Part shown: in pieces, positions 1 to 8,324 of the stretch
How positions within the stretch are numbered: the stretch's first letter is position 1
How the letters are laid out: each line of letters opens with the position of its first letter
Assembly (NCBI RefSeq): GCF_003362805.1
Contig: NZ_QNQT01000005.1
Coordinates: 124,001-188,000 of the forward strand
DNA: 64,000 bases
Direction: 5' to 3'
Source: Neobacillus piezotolerans
GTDB lineage: Bacteria > Bacillota > Bacilli > Bacillales > Cytobacillaceae
Made by a program: the position numbers and the translations under genes
Notes under the pieces: model-generated
Told to the model about the DNA's origin: nothing
Database searches by the model: none
What the model saw: only the letters and a program-made list of their open reading frames with translations

Positions 1-912
1 CCCGTCAATCACGACATCCACTTCTCCGCCTTCAGGGCCGCGTTCGACCGTGTAGCCAATCATTGTCCCTTTAAACTCATATTCAATGAAACTCCCCTTC
101 TCCCGGCTGAAAAAATTCTTTCCCGATTTTACAAATCCTGATTGGTTTGATGGCTCGCCAATCTTCTTGTATTCCCGGGACAAGCCGCGGTTAATCGGAG
201 CGGGCATCGGTGCCGCTTTTTTCCCGGATTGGACGGTTGCCTTAATGGATTTTGCGATTTCGCCTGCATAAAGTTCATAGCCGATTTTGTTAGGGTGGAT
301 AAGGTCGCGTGTAAGCTTGTCCGTATCGAGTCCGGAGTTTTTAAACGGAACCCGCATATCAATATTCATCGCCTCGTAATGACCGGAAACCTTACGGATT
401 GTATCCGCAAAGCTTTCGTACGTCAGGCAACTCTCCGTAAATGTAATAATATCCGCATTCGGGTGGTCGGTTTTCACTTTCCTTAAAAGCTGTTCATATA
501 AGAAGGAGAATTGCCGCGCATCCATATATTTTCGATCATTCTCCCCGAAAACGATGAACACAAGGTCAACAGGGAAGCGCGGTTTTTCATTATCATATTT
601 AACGATTCCTTCAAATGAGGTGGCACCGCTTTGAACGATTGAATACCGTTTGCCATTGGAGCCGTAATCCCTCCTGATTTCCTCTTCGAAAAGGGCGAAC
701 CATGTTTCGTCCTTATGGCCGACGCCCGAGCCGCGTCCGATGCTGTCGCCTATGATCAGGTAATTGAAATCACGGCCCTTTGATATATTTTTATAAAAGC
801 CGCGCGTGCTGGCGGTTGCTTCCTTCGCGGAAGTAGACGAGTTTATAAGCCAAACCAGTAGGAAAAGCATTCCTGCTGATAAAATGAGCATCCTGAAAGG
901 TGTCTTTTTCAT
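1..912 (-). CDS. Secreted SGNH/GDSL-family hydrolase (3' end outside window)
   Basis: The gene starts at 912 and runs off the left edge, giving at least 304 residues. An N-terminal hydrophobic segment (about residues 6-25) looks like a signal peptide or anchor. The SGNH blocks are visible: GDSIGRG carries the nucleophile Ser, GEND is the Gly-x-Asn-Asp block, and DLIHPN gives the Asp-x-x-His pair. This supports an extracytoplasmic esterase or acylhydrolase acting on an ester-linked cell-wall or carbohydrate substrate. About 90 residues follow the catalytic region (FIEYEFKGTMIGYTVERGPEGG), suggesting a C-terminal beta-rich accessory domain, cut by the window. The substrate cannot be deduced. 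Confidence 0.85.
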   Translation of the reverse strand, partial: MKKTPFRMLILSAGMLFLLVWLINSSTSAKEATASTRGFYKNISKGRDFNYLIIGDSIGRGSGVGHKDETWFALFEEEIRRDYGSNGKRYSIVQSGATSFEGIVKYDNEKPRFPVDLVFIVFGENDRKYMDARQFSFLYEQLLRKVKTDHPNADIITFTESCLTYESFADTIRKVSGHYEAMNIDMRVPFKNSGLDTDKLTRDLIHPNKIGYELYAGEIAKSIKATVQSGKKAAPMPAPINRGLSREYKKIGEPSNQSGFVKSGKNFFSREKGSFIEYEFKGTMIGYTVERGPEGGEVDVVIDG

Positions 913-1066
913 ATATTCAGTCCTCTTATTTTGTAATCCTACTGTCATTTTAACTTAATCATTTTGAAATAAAATAAGTGGATATACCTAATTTCAAAGA
1001 AATTACAGTAAAAATTGATGAAAAATATAATTTGGGCACTGGCTGGCCGAACTGGGCGAATGCCCA

Positions 1067-1094
1067 TACCAGGTGGGCGCATTAATCATACAGT
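1067..1094 (+). promoter_or_regulatory. Putative sigma-K-type sporulation promoter for the YjcZ-like gene
   Basis: TACC at 1067-1070 is followed after 16 nt by CATACAGT at 1087-1094. This fits the sigma-K pattern (AC in the -35, CATAnnnT in the -10) and lies about 30 nt upstream of a sporulation-type peptide gene. The assignment rests on motif match and context only. Confidence 0.4.
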
Positions 1095-1126
1095 GAGTTA
1101 GGAAAGAAAAAATTGGGGGAATGCAA

Positions 1127-1276
1127 ATGTATGGATATGGGGGATATTGTGGATACGCCCAGCCTACCGTAGCCTGTTGCGCGCCTACGCAAGGAATTTT
1201 CGGAAATGGTTTTGTCCTGATTGTTGTCCTGTTTATTCTGCTAGTGATTATTGGAGCCTGCTGCTGGTTCGCATAG
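1127..1276 (+). CDS. YjcZ-family small sporulation protein
   Basis: This 49-residue peptide has a Gly/Tyr-rich N-terminus (MYGYGGYCGYAQPT) and one hydrophobic segment (about residues 28-46, FVLIVVLFILLVIIGA) ending in CCWFA. That is the plan of the YjcZ/YodI small sporulation membrane peptides. The start at 1127 is preferred over the in-frame ATG at 1121 because the GGGGGA ribosome site (1115-1120) is then 6 nt away. A sigma-K-like promoter lies upstream and a terminator follows. Function beyond sporulation association is unknown. The several cysteines could be cross-linked in the coat, which is inference. Confidence 0.75.
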   Translation: MYGYGGYCGYAQPTVACCAPTQGIFGNGFVLIVVLFILLVIIGACCWFA

Positions 1277-1310
1277 CAAAACAACCTCTTTCATTTGAAG
1301 GAGGTGTTTT
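1277..1310 (+). terminator. Terminator after the YjcZ-like gene
   Basis: AACCTC-TTT at 1283-1291 pairs with AAGGAGGT at 1298-1305, flanked by AAAAC and GTTTT, giving a short stem followed by T residues. Confidence 0.5.
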
Positions 1311-1339
1311 AATGTGTGTTGGAACAAAACACGAATAAT

Positions 1340-1723
1340 TAAAGTTAAATTTCCTTTAAAGTGAAGTTCCATACCAAACAATGAAAGGGGAGTTGCGGCC
1401 TGTACTTCCCTATAATTATTGAGTTGATTCGCTGCTAGTTTTTGTGGACAGGGATGAATCTTAGGAAGGATGGCTTGCCAACCTTGAAACCAAATAATAG
1501 GATTTGACATCTTTAAGTGTTCGAAGGACCGGCTGCCCACTGATGTAAGGAAACTATGTCATCGTTAGAGCCTTAAGGAGCAGGTAGTTTCTTCAGTACG
1601 GGCACTTAGTCGTCTTTTAGAGCCCGAAGGACCGCCCCTCCATCTTTGTACATATAGTTAGTCGTTCCAGCCAGCGTACTTGTTTTTTTTGTGCCCAAAT
1701 AGATTCTAGATTAAAGAAACTAT
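1340..1723. other. Non-coding stretch with possible RNA structure
   Basis: No ORF with a ribosome site is visible here. AGGAAACTAT (1548-1557) pairs with GTAGTTTCTT (1584-1593) over 10 positions, including G-T pairs. CGAAGGACCG occurs at 1522-1531 and again at 1625-1634, and TTAGAGCC recurs near 1565 and 1617. The structure is not recognised as any family I know. Confidence 0.3.
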
Positions 1724-1751
1724 TTGACCATTGCCAATGTTTTGGTATGAT
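1724..1751 (+). promoter_or_regulatory. Sigma-A promoter of the LD-carboxypeptidase gene
   Basis: TTGACC at 1724-1729 and TATGAT at 1746-1751 are separated by 16 nt and lie about 30 nt upstream of the start codon. Confidence 0.65.
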
Positions 1752-1780
1752 AATGTTATTTTAAAGAGGGGGTAATGGGG

Positions 1781-2761
1781 ATGCTTCCAAAACGGCTGGC
1801 GCCAGGGGATCAGATTAGAATAATAGCCCCTGCGAGAAGCATGGATCTAATAAAAGAAGAACAAGTGAAACTGGCGGTTGGCAGGCTTGAAGGGCTTGGC
1901 TTCCGGGTAACATTCGGAAAGCATGTCCATGGCCATGATGAATTTTTCAGTTCCCCGATCGAGCAGCGCATTGAAGACTTGCATGAAGCATTTGCGGATC
2001 CCTCAGTGGCTGGTATCCTGACGGTCATTGGGGGATATAATTCGAATCAACTCCTGAAATATATTGATTGGAATTTAATTAAAAATAACCCTAAATTCTT
2101 TTGCGGATACAGCGATATTACCGCACTGAGCCTGGCAATGTATAAGAAAACCGGCCTGATTACTTATTCCGGTCCGCATTTTTCGAGTTTTGGCGTAAAG
2201 CACGGCCTAGAGTATACGCTTTCTTCCTTCCTTGAAGCGGCGACCAATGATGCGCCGTTTGAGTTGGAACCATCCGACGTGTGGAGTGATGACCCTTGGT
2301 ATCGGGATCAGGAAAACAGGACATTTATTAAGCAGAATGGGTTTCTTGCAATTCAGGAAGGAAGCGCGCAAGGGACGTTGATGGGGGGCAACCTCTGCAC
2401 GATGAACCTTTTACAGGGTACGGAGTACATGCCGCCGCTTAAGGGCTCCATCCTGTTTCTTGAGGATGATATGGAATCGCACGCGCTCACTTTTGACCGT
2501 GATTTGCAATCGCTTTTACACCAGCCTGGTGCGGAAGGAATAAAAGGGATATTGATTGGGCGGTTCCAAAAGGATTCCAGTATTACCGAAGAAGCACTCA
2601 TGCGAATCATACAGTCGAAGAAGGAATTACGAGGCATCCCTGTGATCGGAAACGTTAATTTTGGCCACACGCAGCCGATTGCAACGATCCCGGTCGGGGC
2701 ATTTGCCCGTATTTCAGCTAGCAGCGGCGGGATAACAATCGAAATTGACCAATTCATGTAA
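1781..2761 (+). CDS. LD-carboxypeptidase, peptidase S66 family
   Basis: This 326-residue cytoplasmic serine peptidase belongs to the muramoyl-tetrapeptide carboxypeptidase/MccF family, which removes the terminal D-Ala from murein tetrapeptides during wall recycling or detoxifies related peptides. Seen in the sequence: N-terminal PGDQIRIIAPARS, the nucleophile elbow GYSDIT, and the later Glu (LFLEDDME) and His (FGHTQP) regions that form the Ser-Glu-His triad. Length is normal. The ATG at 1781 is preferred over 1775 because the AGAGGGGG ribosome site is then about 8 nt away. It has its own promoter and is followed by yozE after 23 nt. Confidence 0.85.
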   Translation: MLPKRLAPGDQIRIIAPARSMDLIKEEQVKLAVGRLEGLGFRVTFGKHVHGHDEFFSSPIEQRIEDLHEAFADPSVAGILTVIGGYNSNQLLKYIDWNLIKNNPKFFCGYSDITALSLAMYKKTGLITYSGPHFSSFGVKHGLEYTLSSFLEAATNDAPFELEPSDVWSDDPWYRDQENRTFIKQNGFLAIQEGSAQGTLMGGNLCTMNLLQGTEYMPPLKGSILFLEDDMESHALTFDRDLQSLLHQPGAEGIKGILIGRFQKDSSITEEALMRIIQSKKELRGIPVIGNVNFGHTQPIATIPVGAFARISASSGGITIEIDQFM

Positions 2762-2784
2762 AAGCAATTGGCTGGAGGTACACG

Positions 2785-3006
2785 ATGCGGAAATCCTTTT
2801 ACCATTTTTTAATGAAACACAGGCATCCAAAGCCAAAGGACGCTATCAGCAAATTCGCCAATTCTGCCTTTTTGGATCACGGTTTTCCGAAACATTCCGA
2901 GGACTATGGGGAGTTGAGCGCATATTTGGAACTGAATGGCGATTATCTTGAAACAATGGCCGTTTTTGATGATGCTTGGCAGGAATATGTGTCCACTGAA
3001 CAATGA
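2785..3006 (+). CDS. yozE: YozE-family small protein (UPF0346)
   Basis: This 73-residue protein contains SFYHFLMKHRHPKPKD, the FAN..F.DH.FPK segment and the YLELNGDYLETM..FDDAW ending typical of the YozE family, a small helical bundle of unknown function. GGAGG at 2774-2778 serves as ribosome site. It probably shares the transcript of the upstream carboxypeptidase gene, and a strong terminator follows. The order yozE-yodN-yozD matches the B. subtilis neighbourhood. Confidence 0.9.
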   Translation: MRKSFYHFLMKHRHPKPKDAISKFANSAFLDHGFPKHSEDYGELSAYLELNGDYLETMAVFDDAWQEYVSTEQ

Positions 3007-3016
3007 TGAAAACACC

Positions 3017-3047
3017 AACGCTCTCCAAAATTTGGAGGGCGTTTTTA
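3017..3047 (+). terminator. Rho-independent terminator after yozE
   Basis: AACGCTCTCCAAA and TTTGGAGGGCGTT form a near-perfect stem followed by TTTTATTTT. Confidence 0.85.
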
Positions 3048-3127
3048 TTTTACCCACCGTGTGCGCATAAACAGCATACGCATATACTAATGTTATCATT
3101 CGGTGACCGGGTTGGGAGGTGAAGGTA

Positions 3128-3823
3128 ATGGAGAAGAGGAAAAATCCAAAGTATCAACTTGGCGATACTGTCGTTATCCTCATGTATGGGACCGTTGGAA
3201 AAGTGACCGATATTAAGTGGGTAGACAGCCATTATGTGTATGAAGTCAACAACAGTGAAGGCCTCTATAAGGAATCCTCGCTCCAGCTGCTATCGGAATA
3301 TGATGGCATCCCGGTTGAGCAGGAGCATTTGGACATAGAATACAAGTTTTTCTTCGGCGACCTTGTCCAGGTAAAAGGTTATGGAAACGACCTTTTCAGA
3401 GTTGTGGGCGTCCGGACGGAAATTTGGCGGTATAAAGAGGATGCGTGGGAGGATGTAATTTACGAGCTTGCTAGGGTGAAGGATGGTGAATGGCTCGAAG
3501 CTGGCGAGGAAGAACTGACGTTGCTCGCGGATGCCGAACACGCCGAGACTTTCATAAACAAGTTAGGGTTTTTATCAATTGTCGGCAAACAGGATAAATC
3601 CCGAAAAAACAAATCCGTGGAGAGCCATGGCAAGAAATCCGAAGTGGAAGAGCTTGAACGGATAAAGGAACGCAGGCTGTATATCGACAGGATGCTCGAC
3701 ATCTACAATGATTACCGGATCCTGCATCAACTTTTCGGGGACCACGAATACTCACAGGTTATGGAGGTGATATTGAAAAAGCTGCAAGGCCTCCATAAAA
3801 ATGACGGGAAGAAACACGTTTGA
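3128..3823 (+). CDS. yodN: YodN-like protein
   Basis: This 231-residue soluble protein opens with YQLGDTVVILMYGTVGKVTDIK, a small beta-barrel (KOW/SH3-like) signature, and a second similar stretch follows (FFFGDLVQVKGYGNDLFRVVGVR). A Lys/Glu-rich linker (about residues 158-190) leads to a helical tail. The ATG at 3128 is chosen because GGAGGTG (3115-3121) lies 6 nt upstream; an upstream in-frame GTG overlaps that site. The name rests on its place between yozE and yozD and the barrel-type N-terminus. Function is unknown. Binding of nucleic acid or spore structures would be speculation. Confidence 0.6.
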   Translation: MEKRKNPKYQLGDTVVILMYGTVGKVTDIKWVDSHYVYEVNNSEGLYKESSLQLLSEYDGIPVEQEHLDIEYKFFFGDLVQVKGYGNDLFRVVGVRTEIWRYKEDAWEDVIYELARVKDGEWLEAGEEELTLLADAEHAETFINKLGFLSIVGKQDKSRKNKSVESHGKKSEVEELERIKERRLYIDRMLDIYNDYRILHQLFGDHEYSQVMEVILKKLQGLHKNDGKKHV

Positions 3824-3943
3824 ACGCGTTTAACCGCCTCCCCAACAAACACTCCGCGCGATCATGAGCAAATTCCAAAAATGGCCTTTATGCATGAAAA
3901 GCATTTGAGATTCATACATTTTGTAAAAAAGGAGGAGATGCGA

Positions 3944-4108
3944 ATGAAAGAAATTGAAGTGATTATTGATACGGAAGAAATAGCGGAATTTTTCTTTCAG
4001 GAGCTAATTAGAAGAGGCTTCGTACCAACCGAGTCAGAATTGGAAGAGCTAGCGGATATAACATTTGAATACCTCCTTGAAAAGTCGATAATTGATGAGG
4101 AAAAATGA
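3944..4108 (+). CDS. yozD: YozD-family small acidic protein
   Basis: This 54-residue acidic protein (MKEIEVIIDTEEIAEFFFQE, then GFVPTESELEELADITFEYL) matches the YozD family. AAGGAGG (3929-3935) is 8 nt from the ATG at 3944; the ATG at 3938 is too close to it. A hairpin with T tail (CGGCCTGCCGGCAAAAAGGGCCG then TATTTTT, about 4120-4152) follows. No function is known; it probably forms two helices. Confidence 0.75.
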   Translation: MKEIEVIIDTEEIAEFFFQELIRRGFVPTESELEELADITFEYLLEKSIIDEEK

Positions 4109-4240
4109 AGGAATGACCATACGGCCTGCCGGCAAAAAGGGCCGTATTTTTATGTGGAAAAGATAATTAGCCTCCGAAAATTGAAACATTTATTGTTTAA
4201 GTACGTAAATATTCCTATCAAAACTAGGGGAGGTAAAGCA

Positions 4241-4411
4241 ATGTTAAAACAAATCCTGAAACTGTTGTTAGGTTATAAAAAACCGAAAATGTATAGGAGT
4301 TCCAGCCATGCATGGAAATACATGAAACACAAAAAACATTCTGGCTTAGGCCATTATCACTACAAGAAAAAATATAAGGGTAAAAGCTTCTCGAGTTTTT
4401 TCAGCAGCTGA
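4241..4411 (+). CDS. Small basic His/Lys/Tyr-rich protein upstream of a kinase
   Basis: This 56-residue, strongly basic protein has an amphipathic N-terminus (MLKQILKLLLGYKKPKMY) and a His/Lys/Tyr-rich body (HAWKYMKHKKH, GHYHYKKKYKGK) ending in Ser/Phe. Its ribosome site AGGGGAGG is at 4226-4233. It lies 28 nt upstream of the kinase gene and is probably co-transcribed with it and spo0M. I do not recognise a family. The composition resembles small spore or coat-associated basic proteins, and it could be a kinase substrate or nucleic-acid binder, which is inference. Confidence 0.6.
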   Translation: MLKQILKLLLGYKKPKMYRSSSHAWKYMKHKKHSGLGHYHYKKKYKGKSFSSFFSS

Positions 4412-4439
4412 AAAGCCATTATAAAGGAGATGCATTCCC

Positions 4440-5261
4440 TTGTTTAAAAGGTCCATACTTACCCTTTCCGGCGCCTTCGAAAGGACATTTCAAAAGGGCA
4501 AAGTAATCGGGGACAGATACAGGATTGAAATGCTCCTTGGTACCGGAGGATACGGCCACTCCTACTTAGCCTTTGACCTGGCTGATAGGGGGCTAGTGGT
4601 CTTAAAAACCCTCCGACTGCATAAAAGGCTGACGGTTTGGGGCAGGAAAAGTTTTGAAACAGAACAGTACATAATGCAGCAAACGAACCACCGAGGGCTG
4701 CCAGCTTTTTACGGGAATGGCATTTACAGGGGCATCCCTTATTTCACCATGGAGTATAAAGTTGGTAAAAATTTCGAACAGCTTATTTTTCACGAGGGTA
4801 TGTCCTTCAAAGAACAGGATGCATTTGGGATTGCCTACAAACTTTTAGGGATAGTGGGTTATCTTCACGAGTTAAAAATCATCCACAGGGATATAAGGAT
4901 CCCAAATGTCCTGATGGATAACGATGAAGTTTATTTGATTGACCTTGGTCTTGCACAGAAAGCGGATATGGGCCAAGTCAGTTTTCCAGGATCACACAGG
5001 AGCCTCCGGAAAGCGAAAAATCGCCCATCCGATTTCTATGGATTGGGCCATTTCCTTCTATTTTTGCTCTACTCATCCTATTCTCCAAAAGAAGGGCAGC
5101 CCGAAAAAAGCTGGGAAGAGGAGCTGCGAATTTCTCCGAAGGCGAGAAAGATTATAAGAAGGCTTTTGCTCATTGAAAGTGAATATACAGATTGTTTGGA
5201 AATCAGAAGAGATATTGAACAAATACTATGTAAGGAGGAAAATAAACATGTCGTTATTTAA
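4440..5261 (+). CDS. Small serine/threonine protein kinase (YbdM/YabT-like)
   Basis: This 273-residue protein is a soluble Hanks-type kinase without transmembrane or PASTA domains. Visible motifs are the glycine loop GTGGYGHS (34-41), the VLK lysine K56, HRD with catalytic D151 followed by N156, and the metal motif DLG (168-170, instead of DFG). The C-lobe is short with no clear APE motif. It starts at TTG 4440 with AAAGGAGA 9 nt upstream; the nearby ATG at 4430 runs into a stop after five codons. The 3' end overlaps spo0M by 14 nt, implying coupled translation and a shared role in sporulation or stress (inference). Confidence 0.85.
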   Translation: MFKRSILTLSGAFERTFQKGKVIGDRYRIEMLLGTGGYGHSYLAFDLADRGLVVLKTLRLHKRLTVWGRKSFETEQYIMQQTNHRGLPAFYGNGIYRGIPYFTMEYKVGKNFEQLIFHEGMSFKEQDAFGIAYKLLGIVGYLHELKIIHRDIRIPNVLMDNDEVYLIDLGLAQKADMGQVSFPGSHRSLRKAKNRPSDFYGLGHFLLFLLYSSYSPKEGQPEKSWEEELRISPKARKIIRRLLLIESEYTDCLEIRRDIEQILCKEENKHVVI

Positions 5262-6018
5262 CAAAGTGCTGGCAAGTGTAGGTATTGGGGGCTCAAAGGT
5301 CGATACGAAGCTTGAGCGTGATTCACTCGTCCCTGGCGAATTGGTAAAGGGAGTAGTTGAAGTCACGGGTGGCAGTACTGTACAAAGTATCGATGCTATC
5401 TACCTCTCCCTAAATACAACATACCTGAAAGAATCTAATGATAAGAAATATAGTGTCTCCACGGCTATAGACCGTTTCAAAGTTTCAGACCCTTTCCAAA
5501 TCAGGCCGACTGAGACTAAGCAAATTCCATTTTCGTTCAGGCTGCCGCTAGATGCACCAGTAACAATTGGACGGACGAAAGTTTGGCTATCCACCGGACT
5601 GGACATCAGGAATGCAGTTGACCCGACCGATACGGACTACGTGAGGGTGCTCCCAAACAAAGGAATGTCCGCTATTCTCACCGCTGTCGAAGATCTTGGT
5701 TTCCGTCTGAGGGAAGCGGATTGCGAACAGGCACCCTATAGGATGAGGCGCCGCCTGCCATTCGTACAGGAATTCGAATATGTACCGGTTTCCGGGAGGT
5801 TTCGGGGCAGACTCGATGAACTGGAAATAGTTATGTTCCCGGGAGAGGGTGGCGAAATTGAAGTGCTTATACAAGTTGACCGTAGGGCCAGGGGCCTCGG
5901 AGGGTTCCTTTCAGAAGCGCTATCCATGGATGAAACGAATGTAAGGTTATTGGTGATGCCATCTGATTTGCCGACGGTCCGGGAAAAAATGCAGGCGGTC
6001 ATTGAACGTTACTCCTAA
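5248..6018 (+). CDS. spo0M: Sporulation-control protein Spo0M
   Basis: This 256-residue arrestin-fold (SpoOM family) protein begins MSLFNKVLASVGIGGSKVDT and contains the PGELVKGVVEVTGG and RPTETKQIPFSFRLP segments characteristic of Spo0M. In B. subtilis it affects early sporulation and interacts with cytoskeletal and division components. AAGGAGG (5232-5238) lies 9 nt before the ATG, inside the kinase gene. Kinase and spo0M are translationally linked here, which makes Spo0M a candidate kinase target or partner (inference). A strong terminator follows. Confidence 0.9.
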   Translation: MSLFNKVLASVGIGGSKVDTKLERDSLVPGELVKGVVEVTGGSTVQSIDAIYLSLNTTYLKESNDKKYSVSTAIDRFKVSDPFQIRPTETKQIPFSFRLPLDAPVTIGRTKVWLSTGLDIRNAVDPTDTDYVRVLPNKGMSAILTAVEDLGFRLREADCEQAPYRMRRRLPFVQEFEYVPVSGRFRGRLDELEIVMFPGEGGEIEVLIQVDRRARGLGGFLSEALSMDETNVRLLVMPSDLPTVREKMQAVIERYS

Positions 6019-6030
6019 TAGGATTGAAGG

Positions 6031-6060
6031 AAATGGAGCAGCACTGCTGCTCCATTTTTT
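6031..6060. terminator. Terminator after spo0M
   Basis: AATGGAGCAGCA and the complementary TGCTGCTCCATT form a perfect stem followed by T6. The T tail overlaps the stop codon of the small opposite-strand gene at 6059-6187. Confidence 0.9.
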
Positions 6061-6187
6061 ATGTGTTTTTACGCTTTTTTGCGGAGTATTCTTTCGCATG
6101 CGCTTCATGCTCCGCAATGATTTGTTCCGGAGGAATATGATTGTTTTTCTTTGGCGAGTTAATTCGGTTTCTATGTTTCTTTCCCAA
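6059..6187 (-). CDS. Small basic conserved-type protein (42 aa)
   Basis: Reading from TTG at 6187 gives MGKKHRNRINSPKKNNHIPP, then EQIIAEHEAHAKEYSAKKRKNT. A GGAGGGG ribosome site (6194-6200) is 6-7 nt upstream. The basic start, Pro-containing turn and charged helix look like a genuine small protein; I recall similar sequences in Bacillus genomes annotated under unreliable names. It points toward spo0M and its stop lies in the spo0M terminator. Function unknown. Confidence 0.6.
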   Translation of the reverse strand: MGKKHRNRINSPKKNNHIPPEQIIAEHEAHAKEYSAKKRKNT

Positions 6188-6359
6188 AAAAAGCCCCTCC
6201 TGACTGTTAATGCCCGTTTGTTTTTTGCAGCGGGCCTTTTATTACTATTCCTCATTTTTAAAGGCCCATCCCCATGGAATCGTTTTTATATTCGATAGGA
6301 ATATGGTATGATAAGTGGCGGAGGTTAGACATCTAACAATTGAATTAGGAGGAAAAAAT

Positions 6360-7064
6360 ATGAGCATCCACATTGGCGCGAAAGAAAATGAAATAGCCGA
6401 AACGGTATTATTGCCTGGAGACCCGCTCCGTGCAAAATATATAGCAGAAACCTTCCTGGAGGACGCGAAATGCTATAACGAAGTAAGGAATATGTTTGGG
6501 TACACAGGAACCTATAAAGGGAAGAGGATTTCCGTACAGGGAACCGGGATGGGCATACCATCGATCTCGATTTATGTGAACGAGCTGATTGAAAGCTACG
6601 ATGTTAAAACATTAATTAGGGTTGGTACTTGCGGCGCCATCCAAAAGGATGTAAAAGTCCGGGATGTAATACTCGCGATGACCTCTTCTACTGATTCCCA
6701 GATGAACAGGCTGAACTTTGGGGGCATCGATTACGCTCCTGCCGCAAACTTTGAGTTGCTGAAGAATGCATATGATGCCGGAATTAATAAAGGCTTGAAC
6801 TTAAAGGTGGGAAATGTTTTCACAGCGGACCTTTTCTACAATGACAATGCCGACCATGAAAAGCTGGCCCAATACCAAATTCTTGCCCTTGAAATGGAAA
6901 CAACCGCATTGTATACTCTAGCAGCAAAATATGGCAGAAGGGCCCTGTCCGTCCTGACTGTGAGCGACCATATCCTTACAGGTGAAGTTACAACATCCGA
7001 AGAACGCCAGCTAACCTTCAATGACATGATCGAAGTCGCCCTTGAAGCAGCGATCAAAGAATAA
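6360..7064 (+). CDS. deoD: Purine-nucleoside phosphorylase, DeoD type
   Basis: This 234-residue hexameric PNP family member (EC 2.4.2.1) cleaves purine (deoxy)ribonucleosides with phosphate for salvage. Markers are [50 protein letters not shown], the ribose-binding [10 protein letters not shown] and the base-site Asp in [10 protein letters not shown]. The ATG at 6360 follows AGGAGG at 6347-6352; an upstream in-frame start would only add an unrelated leader. A -10-like TATGAT is at 6307-6312. Its position before yodJ and ctpA follows the B. subtilis order. Confidence 0.95.
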   Translation: MSIHIGAKENEIAETVLLPGDPLRAKYIAETFLEDAKCYNEVRNMFGYTGTYKGKRISVQGTGMGIPSISIYVNELIESYDVKTLIRVGTCGAIQKDVKVRDVILAMTSSTDSQMNRLNFGGIDYAPAANFELLKNAYDAGINKGLNLKVGNVFTADLFYNDNADHEKLAQYQILALEMETTALYTLAAKYGRRALSVLTVSDHILTGEVTTSEERQLTFNDMIEVALEAAIKE

Positions 7065-7082
7065 TTCATCACAGGCACACTT

Positions 7083-7115
7083 GGCTCTTCCATCGGGGAA
7101 GGGCCTTAAAATTTT
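7083..7115 (+). terminator. Probable terminator after deoD
   Basis: GGCTCTTCC and GGAAGGGCC form a stem around ATCGG, followed by TTAAAATTTTT. Confidence 0.6.
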
Positions 7116-7275
7116 TCTATGAATGGTTTTTAAGTTTAAAGAGGGTATAATCCATTATGTTCCTTTGCCATTGAGGTGAAAAATCATCAGCCTTCCCTTG
7201 CCCTTGCCTAAAAGGACACGTATACTATACTAATCAGGAACAAAATATTCTAAAAGTCGACATTGGGTGGTATAA

Positions 7276-8109
7276 ATGAAAAGGATTTTGCTGATTATCA
7301 GCAGCTGGCTGCTTCTGTCAGGATGCAGCGAAATGGATGCCCTCGTAAAAAAAATTCCAATTTTAAAAGATAGAATCAACACGGAAAGCAGCCATGAGCA
7401 GGAGGGAATTCAAACATCGGGTCGGAAGGAACAAGCGGAAACCGCTTCACAAACTCAGGATGGCCCTGTACTTGAAGCGGCCTATTTCAATCAGATTGCC
7501 ATAGAAGGCGGCAGGAAAGAAATACAGAACCCCGACAATATCCTTGTGCTCGTTAATAAAGAGTTTTCCCTATCCGGCGAATATCGCCCGAATGATTTGG
7601 TCAAACCGGAAATCGCCTTTTCTTTTGGCGATCAGGATCTTGAAAAAAGCCTGATCAGGCAGGAAGCTGCCAAGGCAATTGAAGAGATGTTCAAAAAAGC
7701 GAAAGAAGAAAATATCGAGCTTTTTGCTGTTTCAGGCTACCGTTCCTATGACAGGCAAAAGGACTTGTTTGATGCTGAAGTGAAAGAGTCGGGGGAAGAA
7801 CTTGCTACTCAAGCCGTTGCCTTGCCAGGACAAAGCGAGCACCAGACCGGGCTCACGATGGATATCGCATCCAAATCGACCAACCTTAATTTGACCCAGG
7901 AGTTCGGGGAAACGCCGGAGGGAAAATGGCTCGCCGCGAATGCCCATAAATTCGGATTCATCCTGCGTTATCCTAAAGGAAAGGAATCAATAACGCAGTA
8001 TCAATACGAACCTTGGCATTTTCGGTATGTAGGTAACGAAGCTGCGAAAGTAATTTTCGAAAAAGATTGGACTCTGGAGGAATTCTTCCAGCAGGTGAAG
8101 AAAATATAG
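7276..8109 (+). CDS. D-alanyl-D-alanine carboxypeptidase lipoprotein, VanY/M15B type
   Basis: This 277-residue protein has a lipoprotein signal (LLLSGC, lipidated Cys about residue 17), a polar linker and an M15B metallopeptidase domain. Zinc-site motifs are SGYRSYDRQ, SEHQTGLTMD (His and Asp ligands) and EPWHFRYVG (catalytic Glu and His ligand). It should trim D-Ala from peptidoglycan stem peptides outside the membrane. Position and type correspond to yodJ of B. subtilis. It is flanked by a terminator on the 3' side. Confidence 0.9.
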   Translation: MKRILLIISSWLLLSGCSEMDALVKKIPILKDRINTESSHEQEGIQTSGRKEQAETASQTQDGPVLEAAYFNQIAIEGGRKEIQNPDNILVLVNKEFSLSGEYRPNDLVKPEIAFSFGDQDLEKSLIRQEAAKAIEEMFKKAKEENIELFAVSGYRSYDRQKDLFDAEVKESGEELATQAVALPGQSEHQTGLTMDIASKSTNLNLTQEFGETPEGKWLAANAHKFGFILRYPKGKESITQYQYEPWHFRYVGNEAAKVIFEKDWTLEEFFQQVKKI

Positions 8110-8112
8110 CGA

Positions 8113-8137
8113 GGAACCCTTTCGGGGGTTCTTTTTC
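8113..8137 (+). terminator. Terminator after the VanY-type gene
   Basis: GAACCC-TTTCG-GGGGTTC is followed by TTTTT. Confidence 0.85.
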
Positions 8138-8324
8138 ATATTAATTGGCTTGGTCCAAGAATGACCAGTAAGGGAATTGGGTATGAAAATTGAGGCCCCA
8201 TATTTAATAGGAAAAATCAGTGGCGGGAATTGTATGCGGGAGTCCAAATTCAAGAATATTTCTTTGTCCATTATGAATAAAAAGTGGTATTCTAGTTGAT
8301 AAGGTTTATTTATTTTTACGGAAA

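Noticed and set aside
5947-6255. Long minus-strand frame across the spo0M 3' end
   Set aside because: Shadow frame; a shorter ORF in another frame (6059-6187) has the proper ribosome site and protein-like sequence.
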